NCBI GenBank assembly: GCA_951394045.1
Contig: OX596001.1
Span: 558,001-622,000, forward strand
Direction of reading: 5' to 3'
Source: Nitzschia sp. DOCU1
Taxonomy: Eukaryota > Bacillariophyta > Bacillariophyceae > Bacillariales > Bacillariaceae
Length of the DNA: 64,000 nucleotides
Shown: one piece after another, positions 51,559-60,659 of the stretch
Position numbering within the stretch: the first letter of the stretch is position 1
How the letters are laid out: each line of letters begins with the position of its first letter
Position numbers and translations under genes: made by a program
The notes under the pieces: generated by a model
What the model was told of the DNA's origin: nothing
Databases searched by the model: none
Seen by the model: the letters and a program-made list of their open reading frames with translations, nothing else

Positions 51559-53970
51559 ATGCAAAAATCTTGGAATGGCACGTATAAGAAGTCAACAGCA
51601 GCCGGCACCAAAGTTGATGCCAACCCAACAGCAGCTACGATTCCGAATGTATGGAAATCCTTTCGAAGTCGCATCCTCGGCGACTCGGCAGCTGAAATCC
51701 AGGATGAAATATTGCGACTCGAGACGGCGTTGTCGGATAAAGTGAAAGAGGAGGATGACCCCGAGGACTCGACGCATTCGCAGTCCTCACTTTCTACTGC
51801 ACCCACAGCAGGCAGCAATCGTGCTCGCCGCCCCGACAGATGGGTCGACTTTTTCTGTATTATCGGGGTGGAGCGCCAAAAGGTCAAGAAAGAACCCAAT
51901 GATCCACTTCTACTTATGCCCACGTTACTAGATTGCTACCCAAGTCGACGATTGGACATGGACTTTCCACAACACATACCGGTGTTTTGCTTCCCTAGTG
52001 GGTGCAGAGCTGTCCGAGTAAAGACAAGCAGTGCCGTTCGAAACATTCCAGATCCGTTCATCTGTAGCATGGTACTGACATCTAGTGCCGGGTATCGTTT
52101 ATACTGCACCAAGCTGACAATCTACGAAAAGGAAGAAAAGCATGGCGGGGCCTTTTCCAGTGAACGACAGTCAGAAGTGCAGACCCCTGAGTTTCAATAT
52201 TACCTTCCAAAGTGTTTGGTACTGATATCCCATTATCCATTTTTTCATGCCCAAAGTACCATGCTCAAAGAACTACTTTACACGGTACAGAGTGGTCTAT
52301 CCCCTATTCCGTTCGAAAGACTAGTCGCTCATATCGTTCACGATATCCCCTTGCCCCCATTGGGCAGACTGCGGATTGATTGGAGTTCGTGGGCGCCTCT
52401 TTCGAAGCGGCGGATCGTGACGTTGAAACTCGAACGCCCTGCACCCAATGATCCATTCTCTTTCAACTGGCAGACATCCTTTCAACCACTTGCCCGTACC
52501 GTGAGCGTTCCCAACATTCTTGTGCTCTGGGCAACCTTGTTACACGAAGGACGAGTTGTTTTGTGCTGTTCGAAGGACAATGTGGCACTGTTGACACCGA
52601 TTGCAGAAGCTCTGCTGAGTCTCCTATTTCCACTAGAATGGCAGGGTATGCATATCCCGGTGCTACCCTCTCACATGAACGACGTCCTGGAAGCTCCTGT
52701 GCCCTACTTGGTAGGAATAGTATCGCGACTTAACGAGATTCGACATCCAATGGGAGTTCTCGTATATGACTTGGACGAAGACGTTGTGCATTTGGGTTGG
52801 ACGGACAATGGACACGTCCAACAGTGCCTCCCAGAGTTGCCTCAAAAAGCGAGTCGAAAACTACGAGAAGAATTGCTTCAGTCAACAACACCTTGGTACT
52901 TGCCGGCAGTAAGCGGCGTTATGGGACAAATGACGGTGGAAGACGGAAGAACTTCTCTAGATAATACTCTTCGGCCCCTTTATGCCACAACGAAACGTCT
53001 TGGCAACTTCAGCTACAAACCAATACCTCGAAAATACATTTTGAGTCAAGCTTCCAGAGTGTTGCCGACGGGAGATGAATTCAAGCCCGAGGCATTTCGG
53101 TTTTGTCACAAATACTGCCCGGGAAAGGTAGTTCGGAATGTCACGCCAGCAGAAAAGAAAGACAACAAGCCCAAACCGTGGCAACGTCAACGGAAATCGT
53201 TTCAAGAGCAAGCCGATCGTTTTCTAGCGTCCATGGTGGGAATTCCAGAGGCATCATCGAATTCCCCCGCGTCACCAATTCTATCTGGTGATGGGGCTGT
53301 TGATGTTCTGGGTCAGCAGGATGAAATCGCGGCTCACTTTTTGGATATCGACACAAGAACCGCAGCGTTGGCCGAGCAGGTCCGGCATGCATTTTTTGCC
53401 TTCTTTGTGGACACCCTTTCCGGTTATCAAGACTTTTTGGACAAACGCACCGAAAAGTTAGATGTATCGCCCTTTCTCGCCAGCTTGAACATGTCGCCAG
53501 CGGAACAAATGTACATGGAATCCGTGCTACAAACTCAAATGTTTGAACGATTTCTGCAAGGAAAAGACAAATCAAATTTGTTTCGTCGGCGCTATCTAGA
53601 TGAACAAATCATTCTTCGATCTCCCAAGCAACTGTCATCTAATTGCATGCCCTCCCCACTGTCAGGTGCTGGCTTGTTGCTGAATCCTTCCATCAGTGCG
53701 GCTATTTTGTCTAGTTTCGGTGAGCCCCCGACTAAATCTGATGACAGGACTGTGTTTTTGAACTCTACGAAATGGCAATGGTCCAAATCGTTAGTGGTCC
53801 CGTTTCCTTGCAGTATTGGTATTCTTCAAGGACAAGTCTTTTGCGCCGATCGACGATTTCCGAATCAACTGCGGCGCGATGAATGTGTGACAGCTCATAC
53901 TATTCCACTATGGAGAGCCCTGTTTCACGGTATACTATGTTCCAGTCACTGCGGCTGCCCTTATTTGTAG
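51559..53970 (+). CDS. DENN-domain protein (putative Rab exchange factor)
   Basis: An 803-residue protein from ATG 51559. A disordered start leads to the uDENN module (WVDFFCIIGVERQ, HIPVFCFPSGCRAV, LTSSAGYRLYCTKLT). The cDENN core is clear: YLPKCLVLISHYPFFHAQ, ELLYTVQSGL, VPNILVLWATLLHEGRVVLCCSKDN, SLLFPLEWQGMHIPVLP and LEAPVPYLVGI. A dDENN-like helical part follows (AFFVDTLSGYQDFLD, MYMESVLQTQMFERFLQGKD). DENN proteins catalyse GDP-GTP exchange on Rab GTPases and so direct vesicle traffic. The last 60 residues (after NSTKWQW) look different and Cys-rich (CSSHCGCPYL), so an unrecognised intron near 53760 may have been read through. Confidence 0.86.
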   Translation: MQKSWNGTYKKSTAAGTKVDANPTAATIPNVWKSFRSRILGDSAAEIQDEILRLETALSDKVKEEDDPEDSTHSQSSLSTAPTAGSNRARRPDRWVDFFCIIGVERQKVKKEPNDPLLLMPTLLDCYPSRRLDMDFPQHIPVFCFPSGCRAVRVKTSSAVRNIPDPFICSMVLTSSAGYRLYCTKLTIYEKEEKHGGAFSSERQSEVQTPEFQYYLPKCLVLISHYPFFHAQSTMLKELLYTVQSGLSPIPFERLVAHIVHDIPLPPLGRLRIDWSSWAPLSKRRIVTLKLERPAPNDPFSFNWQTSFQPLARTVSVPNILVLWATLLHEGRVVLCCSKDNVALLTPIAEALLSLLFPLEWQGMHIPVLPSHMNDVLEAPVPYLVGIVSRLNEIRHPMGVLVYDLDEDVVHLGWTDNGHVQQCLPELPQKASRKLREELLQSTTPWYLPAVSGVMGQMTVEDGRTSLDNTLRPLYATTKRLGNFSYKPIPRKYILSQASRVLPTGDEFKPEAFRFCHKYCPGKVVRNVTPAEKKDNKPKPWQRQRKSFQEQADRFLASMVGIPEASSNSPASPILSGDGAVDVLGQQDEIAAHFLDIDTRTAALAEQVRHAFFAFFVDTLSGYQDFLDKRTEKLDVSPFLASLNMSPAEQMYMESVLQTQMFERFLQGKDKSNLFRRRYLDEQIILRSPKQLSSNCMPSPLSGAGLLLNPSISAAILSSFGEPPTKSDDRTVFLNSTKWQWSKSLVVPFPCSIGILQGQVFCADRRFPNQLRRDECVTAHTIPLWRALFHGILCSSHCGCPYL

Positions 53971-54359
53971 ATCCCTGCTGATGGTGAGGCATCCTTTGTT
54001 GGGTGGGCGGGTACGAGAAACTCCGACATGAGGGTGGTTGATTTCAAACTAAGCCTACAAGGCAGGAATCTTTTCCCATATATATTTTCCTAGTAGCGTC
54101 ATCGCGCGCCTGCGCGCAGAGATGATCTCTCTCATCATTCAATGACGTCAGCAGCCACTTTATCGTACTTTGGTTGGCACGAGCAAGCCGGCATCTCTCG
54201 CTGCTGACTCTTTTCTCGCGGAACACGCAACACACAATGACACGACGATACCACCTACCCATTTTGGAATGCACCATCTCGACTTTTGTTTCGCAGTATC
54301 AGAGGAGGAGGTCATGAGTGATCACGATGATGCAGCACGAGGACAATCTGCCAACCAGG
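53971..54359. other. intergenic, no gene seen
   Basis: 389 bp. A CGCGCGCCTGCGCGC palindrome-like stretch lies near 54105, followed by GAGATGATCTCTCTCATCATT. Overlapping frames are not supported. Confidence 0.4.
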
Positions 54360-55412
54360 ATGTGTCCAAGAAGGAAGCTGCTTCGGTTTCCTTTGCTTGG
54401 TGCGTGGATGACGATATCACTCGTTGAAATGGTTGCCCATCTTCCACAGGCAGTGAATGGCTGGTCCAGCAAAGATTGGAGCTCCCCCTCTCGTCCACTT
54501 GGACCTTCTCAACTCTTTATGCAAGAAGAAGATGATGCTACTATATTCTCTCGTCGTGATTTCATCCGTCGAACGACATTCGTTTTCGGCACGGCGACCG
54601 GAGTCGCTAGTGGAGGATGGGCCCAATCTGGCACCACGTGTTGGGCAGACGGCGAACCCATGAGTGATGATTCAAATCAAAGTGCGCAGGTATCATCATC
54701 ACCATCGAAAAAGCCATTTGCTCCATTAGAAAAACTCACCCCGGCCGCTCGAGTCAAGTGGACCATTGGTGCGGCTCTGGCGATTGCGGAATCCATGAAA
54801 GATGACGACGATGAAAAGTGGTACCAACTGGAAACTCTTCTTTTGCTTCCCCAAAACTATACACGGGGTCTCTTTTCGGAAATCCCTGCGAATCCAGCCA
54901 AGGCATACCTGGATACCTATCAACGCAATAGGGAAAATCTTCAATTATTGGCTCAACCTGGTGCCCTTTTGGTGCAATCCGGAGAAATTGCCGCCTGGAA
55001 ACGACTCAAGAGACAAGAACAACAACAGGAACGCCAAGACGAAATTCGAGCCGCCTTGAATCTTTATACGAGCGCATTAAATTACAATGCCGAAGCCTAT
55101 CTTCTCAATGTACCTGCAGCGGTACGAAAACAAATGATCCGGCAAGATCGGTTGCCCGATATCAAGCAAGTCATTCAATCGGACATGGGACTACGCTACT
55201 TGTACCGCAACGAGCTGCTGACATATATGCAACAAGTGCGGGTGGAATTAGAATATCAACTCGGGCTAACGGCGGAACTGCAGCGATCCAAAGAAGAATT
55301 AGTATCGTTGCTCTTGCAGGCAAGGAATGCGTGCGATCAATGGTTCGCCTTGATTGACCAAGGGGACATTGACCAAGCCATGTTGGCAGTCTCAAAAGAA
55401 AAAGAGAACTGA
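54360..55412 (+). CDS. thylakoid-lumen protein with twin-arginine signal, unknown function
   Basis: From ATG 54360 there are 350 residues; ATG 54327 is an upstream alternative. Targeting appears tripartite: a signal peptide (KLLRFPLLGAWMTISLVEMV), a transit segment beginning NGWSSKDW, then a Tat motif SRRDFIRRTTFVFGTATG (Arg65, Arg66) ending AQSG. A mature protein of about 260 residues follows, rich in helices (KWTIGAALAIAESMKD, AWKRLKRQEQQQERQDEIRAAL, LRYLYRNELLTYMQQV, QSDMG, QLGLTAELQRSKEELVSLL). It probably forms a helical bundle in the lumen, possibly tied to photosystem assembly. The targeting is read from sequence; the role is inference. Confidence 0.78.
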   Translation: MCPRRKLLRFPLLGAWMTISLVEMVAHLPQAVNGWSSKDWSSPSRPLGPSQLFMQEEDDATIFSRRDFIRRTTFVFGTATGVASGGWAQSGTTCWADGEPMSDDSNQSAQVSSSPSKKPFAPLEKLTPAARVKWTIGAALAIAESMKDDDDEKWYQLETLLLLPQNYTRGLFSEIPANPAKAYLDTYQRNRENLQLLAQPGALLVQSGEIAAWKRLKRQEQQQERQDEIRAALNLYTSALNYNAEAYLLNVPAAVRKQMIRQDRLPDIKQVIQSDMGLRYLYRNELLTYMQQVRVELEYQLGLTAELQRSKEELVSLLLQARNACDQWFALIDQGDIDQAMLAVSKEKEN

Positions 55413-56184
55413 GAAATCTTGGCTTGATACACCAATTTTGCGCTAGATAGACGGACACCAATCCCCAGCGAAGACGTGGTCGGTCTCTGATTTCGCACCT
55501 TTTCAACTGTTTGCTGCTGATGGACGACATCCTGTTGCTTACCCGGATCAGGATTTTTCATGCCCGAAACATCCAAAATGGCGTATAGCCAGCAATCCAC
55601 CTGACATTTTGTCATACAATTGGAATCTATAGTTTCACTTTCTGTCACCCTTTTATTGCCGTTTTTGTGAAGTATCCACTCGCATGGGACGGGGCACAAG
55701 ATAGTATTCCTTTGACAAGATCATGGATAGTAGTGGTGACTAAAGTAGATCGGGCTATTAATGATTGATATCGAGAAGTAGCTAGCTACGACTTGCTTGT
55801 AGTATCCAGAAGAAGTCAAAAAACGGGGAAGTAAAACTGATTATGCCTCTGCTGCTACCTCGTTTCATAAATAATCCCTTGAGGTGTCGGATTTGTATTC
55901 ATTTGTTCGTGTAAGCAACTCTTTTGTGAAGCGAAAGAGAAGAGAGGAGAACGCCACAAGCAATCATCGCCTATGCCCCCAGGGTCATCTTGTTGGTCTT
56001 TAACAATTGTTGTCCCTCACTCCTGCACCAACTGCCCCCGCATGTACTCACGGCACTTTTTTGGTGTATGGATCTATCATTTTCCTCGCACAATGAGTGC
56101 ACATCGAGCCCCCACTCTTGTCGATTTGGACCATTTGATTTAAACTTTGTTGTTGTTCTCCTTGCTCTACGACGACAACAACTA
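55413..56184. other. intergenic, no gene seen
   Basis: 772 bp between two convergent genes. Minus-strand frames at 55171-55699 overlap the 3' end of the lumen-protein gene and are not supported. Confidence 0.45.
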
Positions 56185-56874
56185 CTACCATCGACTCAGT
56201 GTTCGTCGTCCAGAATAATATCCTCCTCGAGATCCTTCTCCTCGATTGTTGCAGCATGATGGAGCACGTCCTCCCCAGTCATAGGATGACGGACAAGAGC
56301 AATCGCGATCAGCACTTTTGCTTCGCCCTTCCCCAATCACGGTACCGATGGCAAAGGTCACCAAGAATCCTACGATACCAATCACGGCCAGCGTACCAAT
56401 CTCTAAAATTTCTCCGGTAATTCTGGAAGCGTCGTTGTTGTCATTGACAGGAGGTGGTCCAGCAGCAGAAGCGGAAGCAGCAGGAGGATCGTTTGTTCCG
56501 TGGTCATCCGGATGGGTAGTTCTACTACTACTACTGCTAGTGGTAGCTGTTGGAACGGGTACATTCTTTGGTGGGGCTGTAGGAATAGCAATGGTGTTGG
56601 CATCATCTTTTTGGGGTGAAGTTTGGTGTTTCAAAACAGACTTGTTCGTTTTGTTCACTTTTGGGAATTTCTTCTCCATATAGTCATCGTCCTCGGAATC
56701 GGAAAAGGAGGGAGCTGACGAAAAGGAATAAACGCTCGAGGTTTCATCGAACAAAGGCCACTCGTCAGTGTTGTTGTTGTTTGCGGGGCGACCTTCCTCC
56801 CAAGAAAAAGCATCGCCTCCTCCTCCTTGGGGCGGCGAAGGTTCAGGATACTCGGGACGTTTCTTAATGAGCAT
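56185..56874 (-). CDS. single-pass membrane protein with disordered N-terminal region
   Basis: A 229-residue protein from ATG 56874. Residues 1-150 are low in complexity: Pro-rich start, acidic Ser-rich EDDDYMEKK, Thr/Ser run, PPAASASAAGPPP. A membrane helix lies at about 157-180 (IGTLAVIGIVGFLVTFAIGTVIG). The tail after it is Cys/Gly-rich (DCSCPSSYDWGG, CCNNRGEG). No signal peptide is present, so a tail-out or tail-in single-pass topology cannot be decided. The Gly-x-x-x-Gly spacing in the helix could favour dimers. No family recognised. Confidence 0.6.
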   Translation of the reverse strand: MLIKKRPEYPEPSPPQGGGGDAFSWEEGRPANNNNTDEWPLFDETSSVYSFSSAPSFSDSEDDDYMEKKFPKVNKTNKSVLKHQTSPQKDDANTIAIPTAPPKNVPVPTATTSSSSSRTTHPDDHGTNDPPAASASAAGPPPVNDNNDASRITGEILEIGTLAVIGIVGFLVTFAIGTVIGEGRSKSADRDCSCPSSYDWGGRAPSCCNNRGEGSRGGYYSGRRTLSRW

Positions 56875-57844
56875 AATGCTCTCTTTTCTTTCGACCTGGG
56901 GTTGAGGTGTGAAACAAACGATGCCGAATAGTAGGCGCGCAGTGGAGGACAGAGCTCCGCTTCTTCAAAAAGATAAGAGCAGCTCAACTACTATGAAAGA
57001 ACGGAATCAGGGGTCATCCATCCAGTACGAGGCATGTATGTCACACGATTGGGTGGATGGGGAAAGAAGTTGATGCCACAAGCATCACTAAAAGATCTTC
57101 TGGAAGCCAGCTGGCCTGCATCCACCTCATTCTTTTATCACAAAGTTCCGAGAGCACGGGCATCCTTTTTGATGGACGAATGTGACCACGCGCCGGCCGG
57201 CATGTCTCGGTTTTAGAATTCCGTTCACTTTCCTTTGCCCGCACGGCTCCTCCAACGAAAAAAATCCGATCTCGAAATTTGAAGGCCAACAAAAATTCGG
57301 GGTGGGCGAGCGTTGGGCCAACGAACGACGGGGGTCTCGATGCGATTTGAAAAAGAAGGTGCACGTACCAGGTATGGGTACGTACCTCGGGGAATCTCTT
57401 TGCACGGCAGGGCAGTAAAGTACAGTCAGTCAATAAAACCGCCGTTGCGCATTGCGTTGCAGCGCTGCGAACCTTCGCACGTACCGGTAGTTCAGCGCTA
57501 CCAAGGACGCGCATCAAAGCATGACATGCACAAGATCCTCTCTGAACAGTTGTATGGAGTACACAAAACGCTTTCAAACACTCTGCTGGCGCGGCCCTCC
57601 ATTGATTGATTCAGCATTCCCTTGCTCTTTTTGTGTTATTGCTGTTTACTCTAGCTAGCTAGCAACCGGTTCTAGCCAGTCGCTGTCTTGACAGGTTTTT
57701 GTTATTGCTGCTGCCGTTGTGGTTGCTAGAGTGCTGTCCGTTGTGTTCTTAGGTTTCCTGAAAAACGCAACGGCTTCCCCGATCCCTTCGCACCCCCCAC
57801 TGTCTCCTGTCAAGATATTGCTATTATCAAATAATAACAATACC
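56875..57844. other. divergent intergenic region
   Basis: About 970 bp between divergent genes. One TACCGGTA lies at 57482. Short overlapping frames on both strands at 57034-57609 show no family features. GTACGTACC occurs near 57360-57390. Confidence 0.45.
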
Positions 57845-60061
57845 ATGGTAACCAAACGCAAAAAGAAAGCCACCATTTCGGCCAGTTCCTGCCGCGCAAA
57901 TCGTCAAAAGCTACCCGACGCCCTGAAAGAAGCATTTGGGGGTTTAGGATTTGTTAAGTGGACATGTGCATACTGCCCCGTACTCATTGTCGACCCCATG
58001 CAAATGGTATTGGACAAAACATTACCAGAAGGCATTTATCATGCCTGGTTGTATCAAGTCTACTTACATTCCAGTTTCGAAGACGCGGACGCAGCAGAAG
58101 AAGATCACGATCTTATGGAAACCCCCGTGGAAATGATGCCGGTCCTGATTTACTGGTTCGGCACCACGTACGAATTTTCGATTGTGAGGCTATCTCAAGT
58201 CATGGACTGGAAGGAAGGCTGTAAGCGAGGCTACAATGTCTTGCCGAAATTTATGGAACGTCGGATTCAAACGTTGCAGCGTCCTGTACCAGCCGTGTAC
58301 TCGTTGCTGGAGGACGCTTTAGTGAAATTGGAGGAACGCTGCTTGGCGTTGCCGCCTGAAGAACGCTCTTTAGCTATCTTTCCTGCGAAAACCAAGAAAA
58401 AACATCCCGTCGTTTTGAATGAATGGCATGCTCTGGCCATGGAAGCTCCTCCTCAGCAACATTCCTGGCATGAACAGAAGGAGTTGATCTGGCCGGAATT
58501 GCCACACAAGGACCGGTTTGGACAGCTGGCTTTTTTGCCAAAGTCGCTATGGGGCACACAGTCAAGCACGTATCATCATCCCGTTCTAGTTATGGATCCC
58601 TTTCGAGTTCCGCCCAATTTACGACCTGAGTGGTTTCTCAAGTGCGCGTCTGGCAGATTCGTTATGGTCTATTGGTTGGGTGCATACACTTCTGGACGAT
58701 TGCAACAAAGTGTATATACCTATCATAAATGGAACGAGTTGATTTCCTACGAACAAGGCGTCGAGCTGGGCTACGATAAGATGGACAAGACAATTCTCAA
58801 GGAATACAATAATACGGCTTTGATCAACCCTGGTTCCAAGCGTATGGCAGCCATTGATTGGTGGGTGTGTGGTGTTTGCTGGGAGCTGCCACGAGCTCTG
58901 GAACGAGAACCTGGAGACCGATGGGGTGGTCTGGAGGATTTTGAAGAAGATCATGATGATGATTTTGAATATTATTGGGAATGCCTGCAGGCTGCCAAGG
59001 ATGCCAAGACTGCCACCAACAAAAAACGAAATGGCAGTAGCAGCAAAAAGCGAAAACGACAACCACAACCACAGACTAACACTACTACGGAAAAGGCCAA
59101 GCAACTCAGGAAAGATGCCAAGGAAGAAATTGTCGAGGAAACATCCGATGATGAGGCAGGGACCGACAAGGAACGGATCGATACGGCGACAACTTCTTCT
59201 ACCACTCATTCGTCGGATAGTCCGCAACAGCATGACGTGGCAAAGCGTATTTCACCCAGACGAAGAAGTATCGCTAGTTTGACAGGTACGTCTACAGCTC
59301 TGGAATCATCATCATTGGAGGCATCCTCCTCGCAAGCAGCACTAGTTTCTAAATCAAAACAGAAGACGGGCAAGAAAGTAGGGAAGGAGGAACGTGGCCT
59401 CTTTGATGACACTACGTCGGACGAGGAGGAGACGCCTCGAAGAAAGAAGCTTAAAAAGATGAATTTGGGCAAAAATGGTCAATCGAAAACGACGACACCA
59501 GAACCCAAAGAGACCGACGCAGACGAACTTTTGGACGAAGAAACGTTAGAAGGGGATGATGATGATGATCGCAAGCAAATAGCCAAGGCACGACCCAAGA
59601 ATCGACCCCCCTCCAAACGAAAGATGAAAAAGGAGGAGATTCCTAGTATTCTTACAGATGGTTCTTCCGCGGCGCTAGAGCCAGCGGCAGCCGGCCATGT
59701 CAATACTGAGTTGCGAGAAGAGACAACGGCGGAACAAATGACATCGACACCGGTGGCGGTGGCAGCTGCTGCTGACACGACCGTTGACAATAACGCGATG
59801 GATTCAGATAAAGACGTGGAGGATGCTGTTCACAGTAGCGTGTTGGGTTGTGCCGAGATTTTAAAGCAAGAATTCGAAAAGACTGCGGAACGTCGAGACA
59901 AGCGCAAGGCCAAGGAACTACTATCGCCACCTGCCAAGGGCGGTAGTGGGAGTGTTGCTCTACCCGCTCGCATTCAAGAACTCAAGAAACGAAAGCAGGC
60001 TACCGAGAAAGTTGTATATGAAGCCATTGAACACTACAACAAGAGCGTGACAAAAAAGTAA
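57845..60061 (+). CDS. nuclear protein with two PWWP-like segments and charged tail
   Basis: From ATG 57845 the protein has 738 residues; the frame upstream of it begins at a non-ATG codon. It starts with a basic MVTKRKKKA. Two similar segments follow: about 35-120 (CPVLIVDPMQMVL, VLIYWFGTTYEFSIV, KEGCKRGYN) and about 235-310 (HHPVLVMDPFRVPP, FVMVYWLGAYTSGRL, YEQGVELGYDK). The Y-W-F/L-G core and the P-V-L-V-x-D-P entry strand resemble PWWP domains, which bind methylated histone tails and DNA. From about 390 to the end it is disordered with alternating acidic and Lys-rich stretches (KKRKRQPQPQ, SKRKMKKEE), typical of chromatin proteins. The PWWP call is by pattern only. Confidence 0.7.
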   Translation: MVTKRKKKATISASSCRANRQKLPDALKEAFGGLGFVKWTCAYCPVLIVDPMQMVLDKTLPEGIYHAWLYQVYLHSSFEDADAAEEDHDLMETPVEMMPVLIYWFGTTYEFSIVRLSQVMDWKEGCKRGYNVLPKFMERRIQTLQRPVPAVYSLLEDALVKLEERCLALPPEERSLAIFPAKTKKKHPVVLNEWHALAMEAPPQQHSWHEQKELIWPELPHKDRFGQLAFLPKSLWGTQSSTYHHPVLVMDPFRVPPNLRPEWFLKCASGRFVMVYWLGAYTSGRLQQSVYTYHKWNELISYEQGVELGYDKMDKTILKEYNNTALINPGSKRMAAIDWWVCGVCWELPRALEREPGDRWGGLEDFEEDHDDDFEYYWECLQAAKDAKTATNKKRNGSSSKKRKRQPQPQTNTTTEKAKQLRKDAKEEIVEETSDDEAGTDKERIDTATTSSTTHSSDSPQQHDVAKRISPRRRSIASLTGTSTALESSSLEASSSQAALVSKSKQKTGKKVGKEERGLFDDTTSDEEETPRRKKLKKMNLGKNGQSKTTTPEPKETDADELLDEETLEGDDDDDRKQIAKARPKNRPPSKRKMKKEEIPSILTDGSSAALEPAAAGHVNTELREETTAEQMTSTPVAVAAAADTTVDNNAMDSDKDVEDAVHSSVLGCAEILKQEFEKTAERRDKRKAKELLSPPAKGGSGSVALPARIQELKKRKQATEKVVYEAIEHYNKSVTKK

Positions 60062-60659
60062 TAGATACTACTTCTTGATCTAAGCCTCTAGGAAAGGTAA
60101 CTGCTACTGTATGAGACTGGTAGTTTTGTGCTCATTTGTAGAGTCCTTTTCCTTCGTTCCTGTCAACCTCAGCTACTACCGGTAGCTACTTGCATTTGGG
60201 TCACGAACGAATTGCAACAACGGGCAAATCGGTCTACGGTAAAAATGAAAATCAGGACTGCAATGACCATTGTAAAGAGTTATTTATGGCAAGTGACTGG
60301 ATGCATTGCCGATTTCGTCCAATGTACGAATGTTTCTTTGTAGAATTCCTTTGCCAACGGAACTCCGACGTCATTAACTTATGGGCCGATTCCCGCCGAA
60401 AAATTAGCGCAAGGAGGAACCAAGAACAACGAGCGAGGTATGGGCGCGCAAAGCAGTGGAGAGTGAGAGACGAGATGATAAAGCAGCACAATGCCCATGC
60501 AAACCACACCTTCAATTGCTCTCCGAAAGTGATAGCTCCTTGTTGAATAGTCAGGGAATATCCTTGTGGCTCTGCACTGTTAGCGTCGTCGGATGGTCTG
60601 TGATTAACTCGTGATTCATTCGTTCGAACGAGCGAGGAGAAGATCCTGCTACTTTTAAA
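60062..60659. other. intergenic, promoter of the RS-rich gene
   Basis: About 600 bp. TACCGGTA occurs at 60177. A T/A-rich TACTTTTAAAATGG box directly precedes the next start codon. A 118-codon frame at 60190-60546 starts at a non-ATG codon and is not supported. Confidence 0.45.

Noticed and set aside
54170..54427. 85-codon frame over the start of the lumen-protein gene
   Set aside because: It ends inside the signal-peptide region of a better supported gene and has no features.
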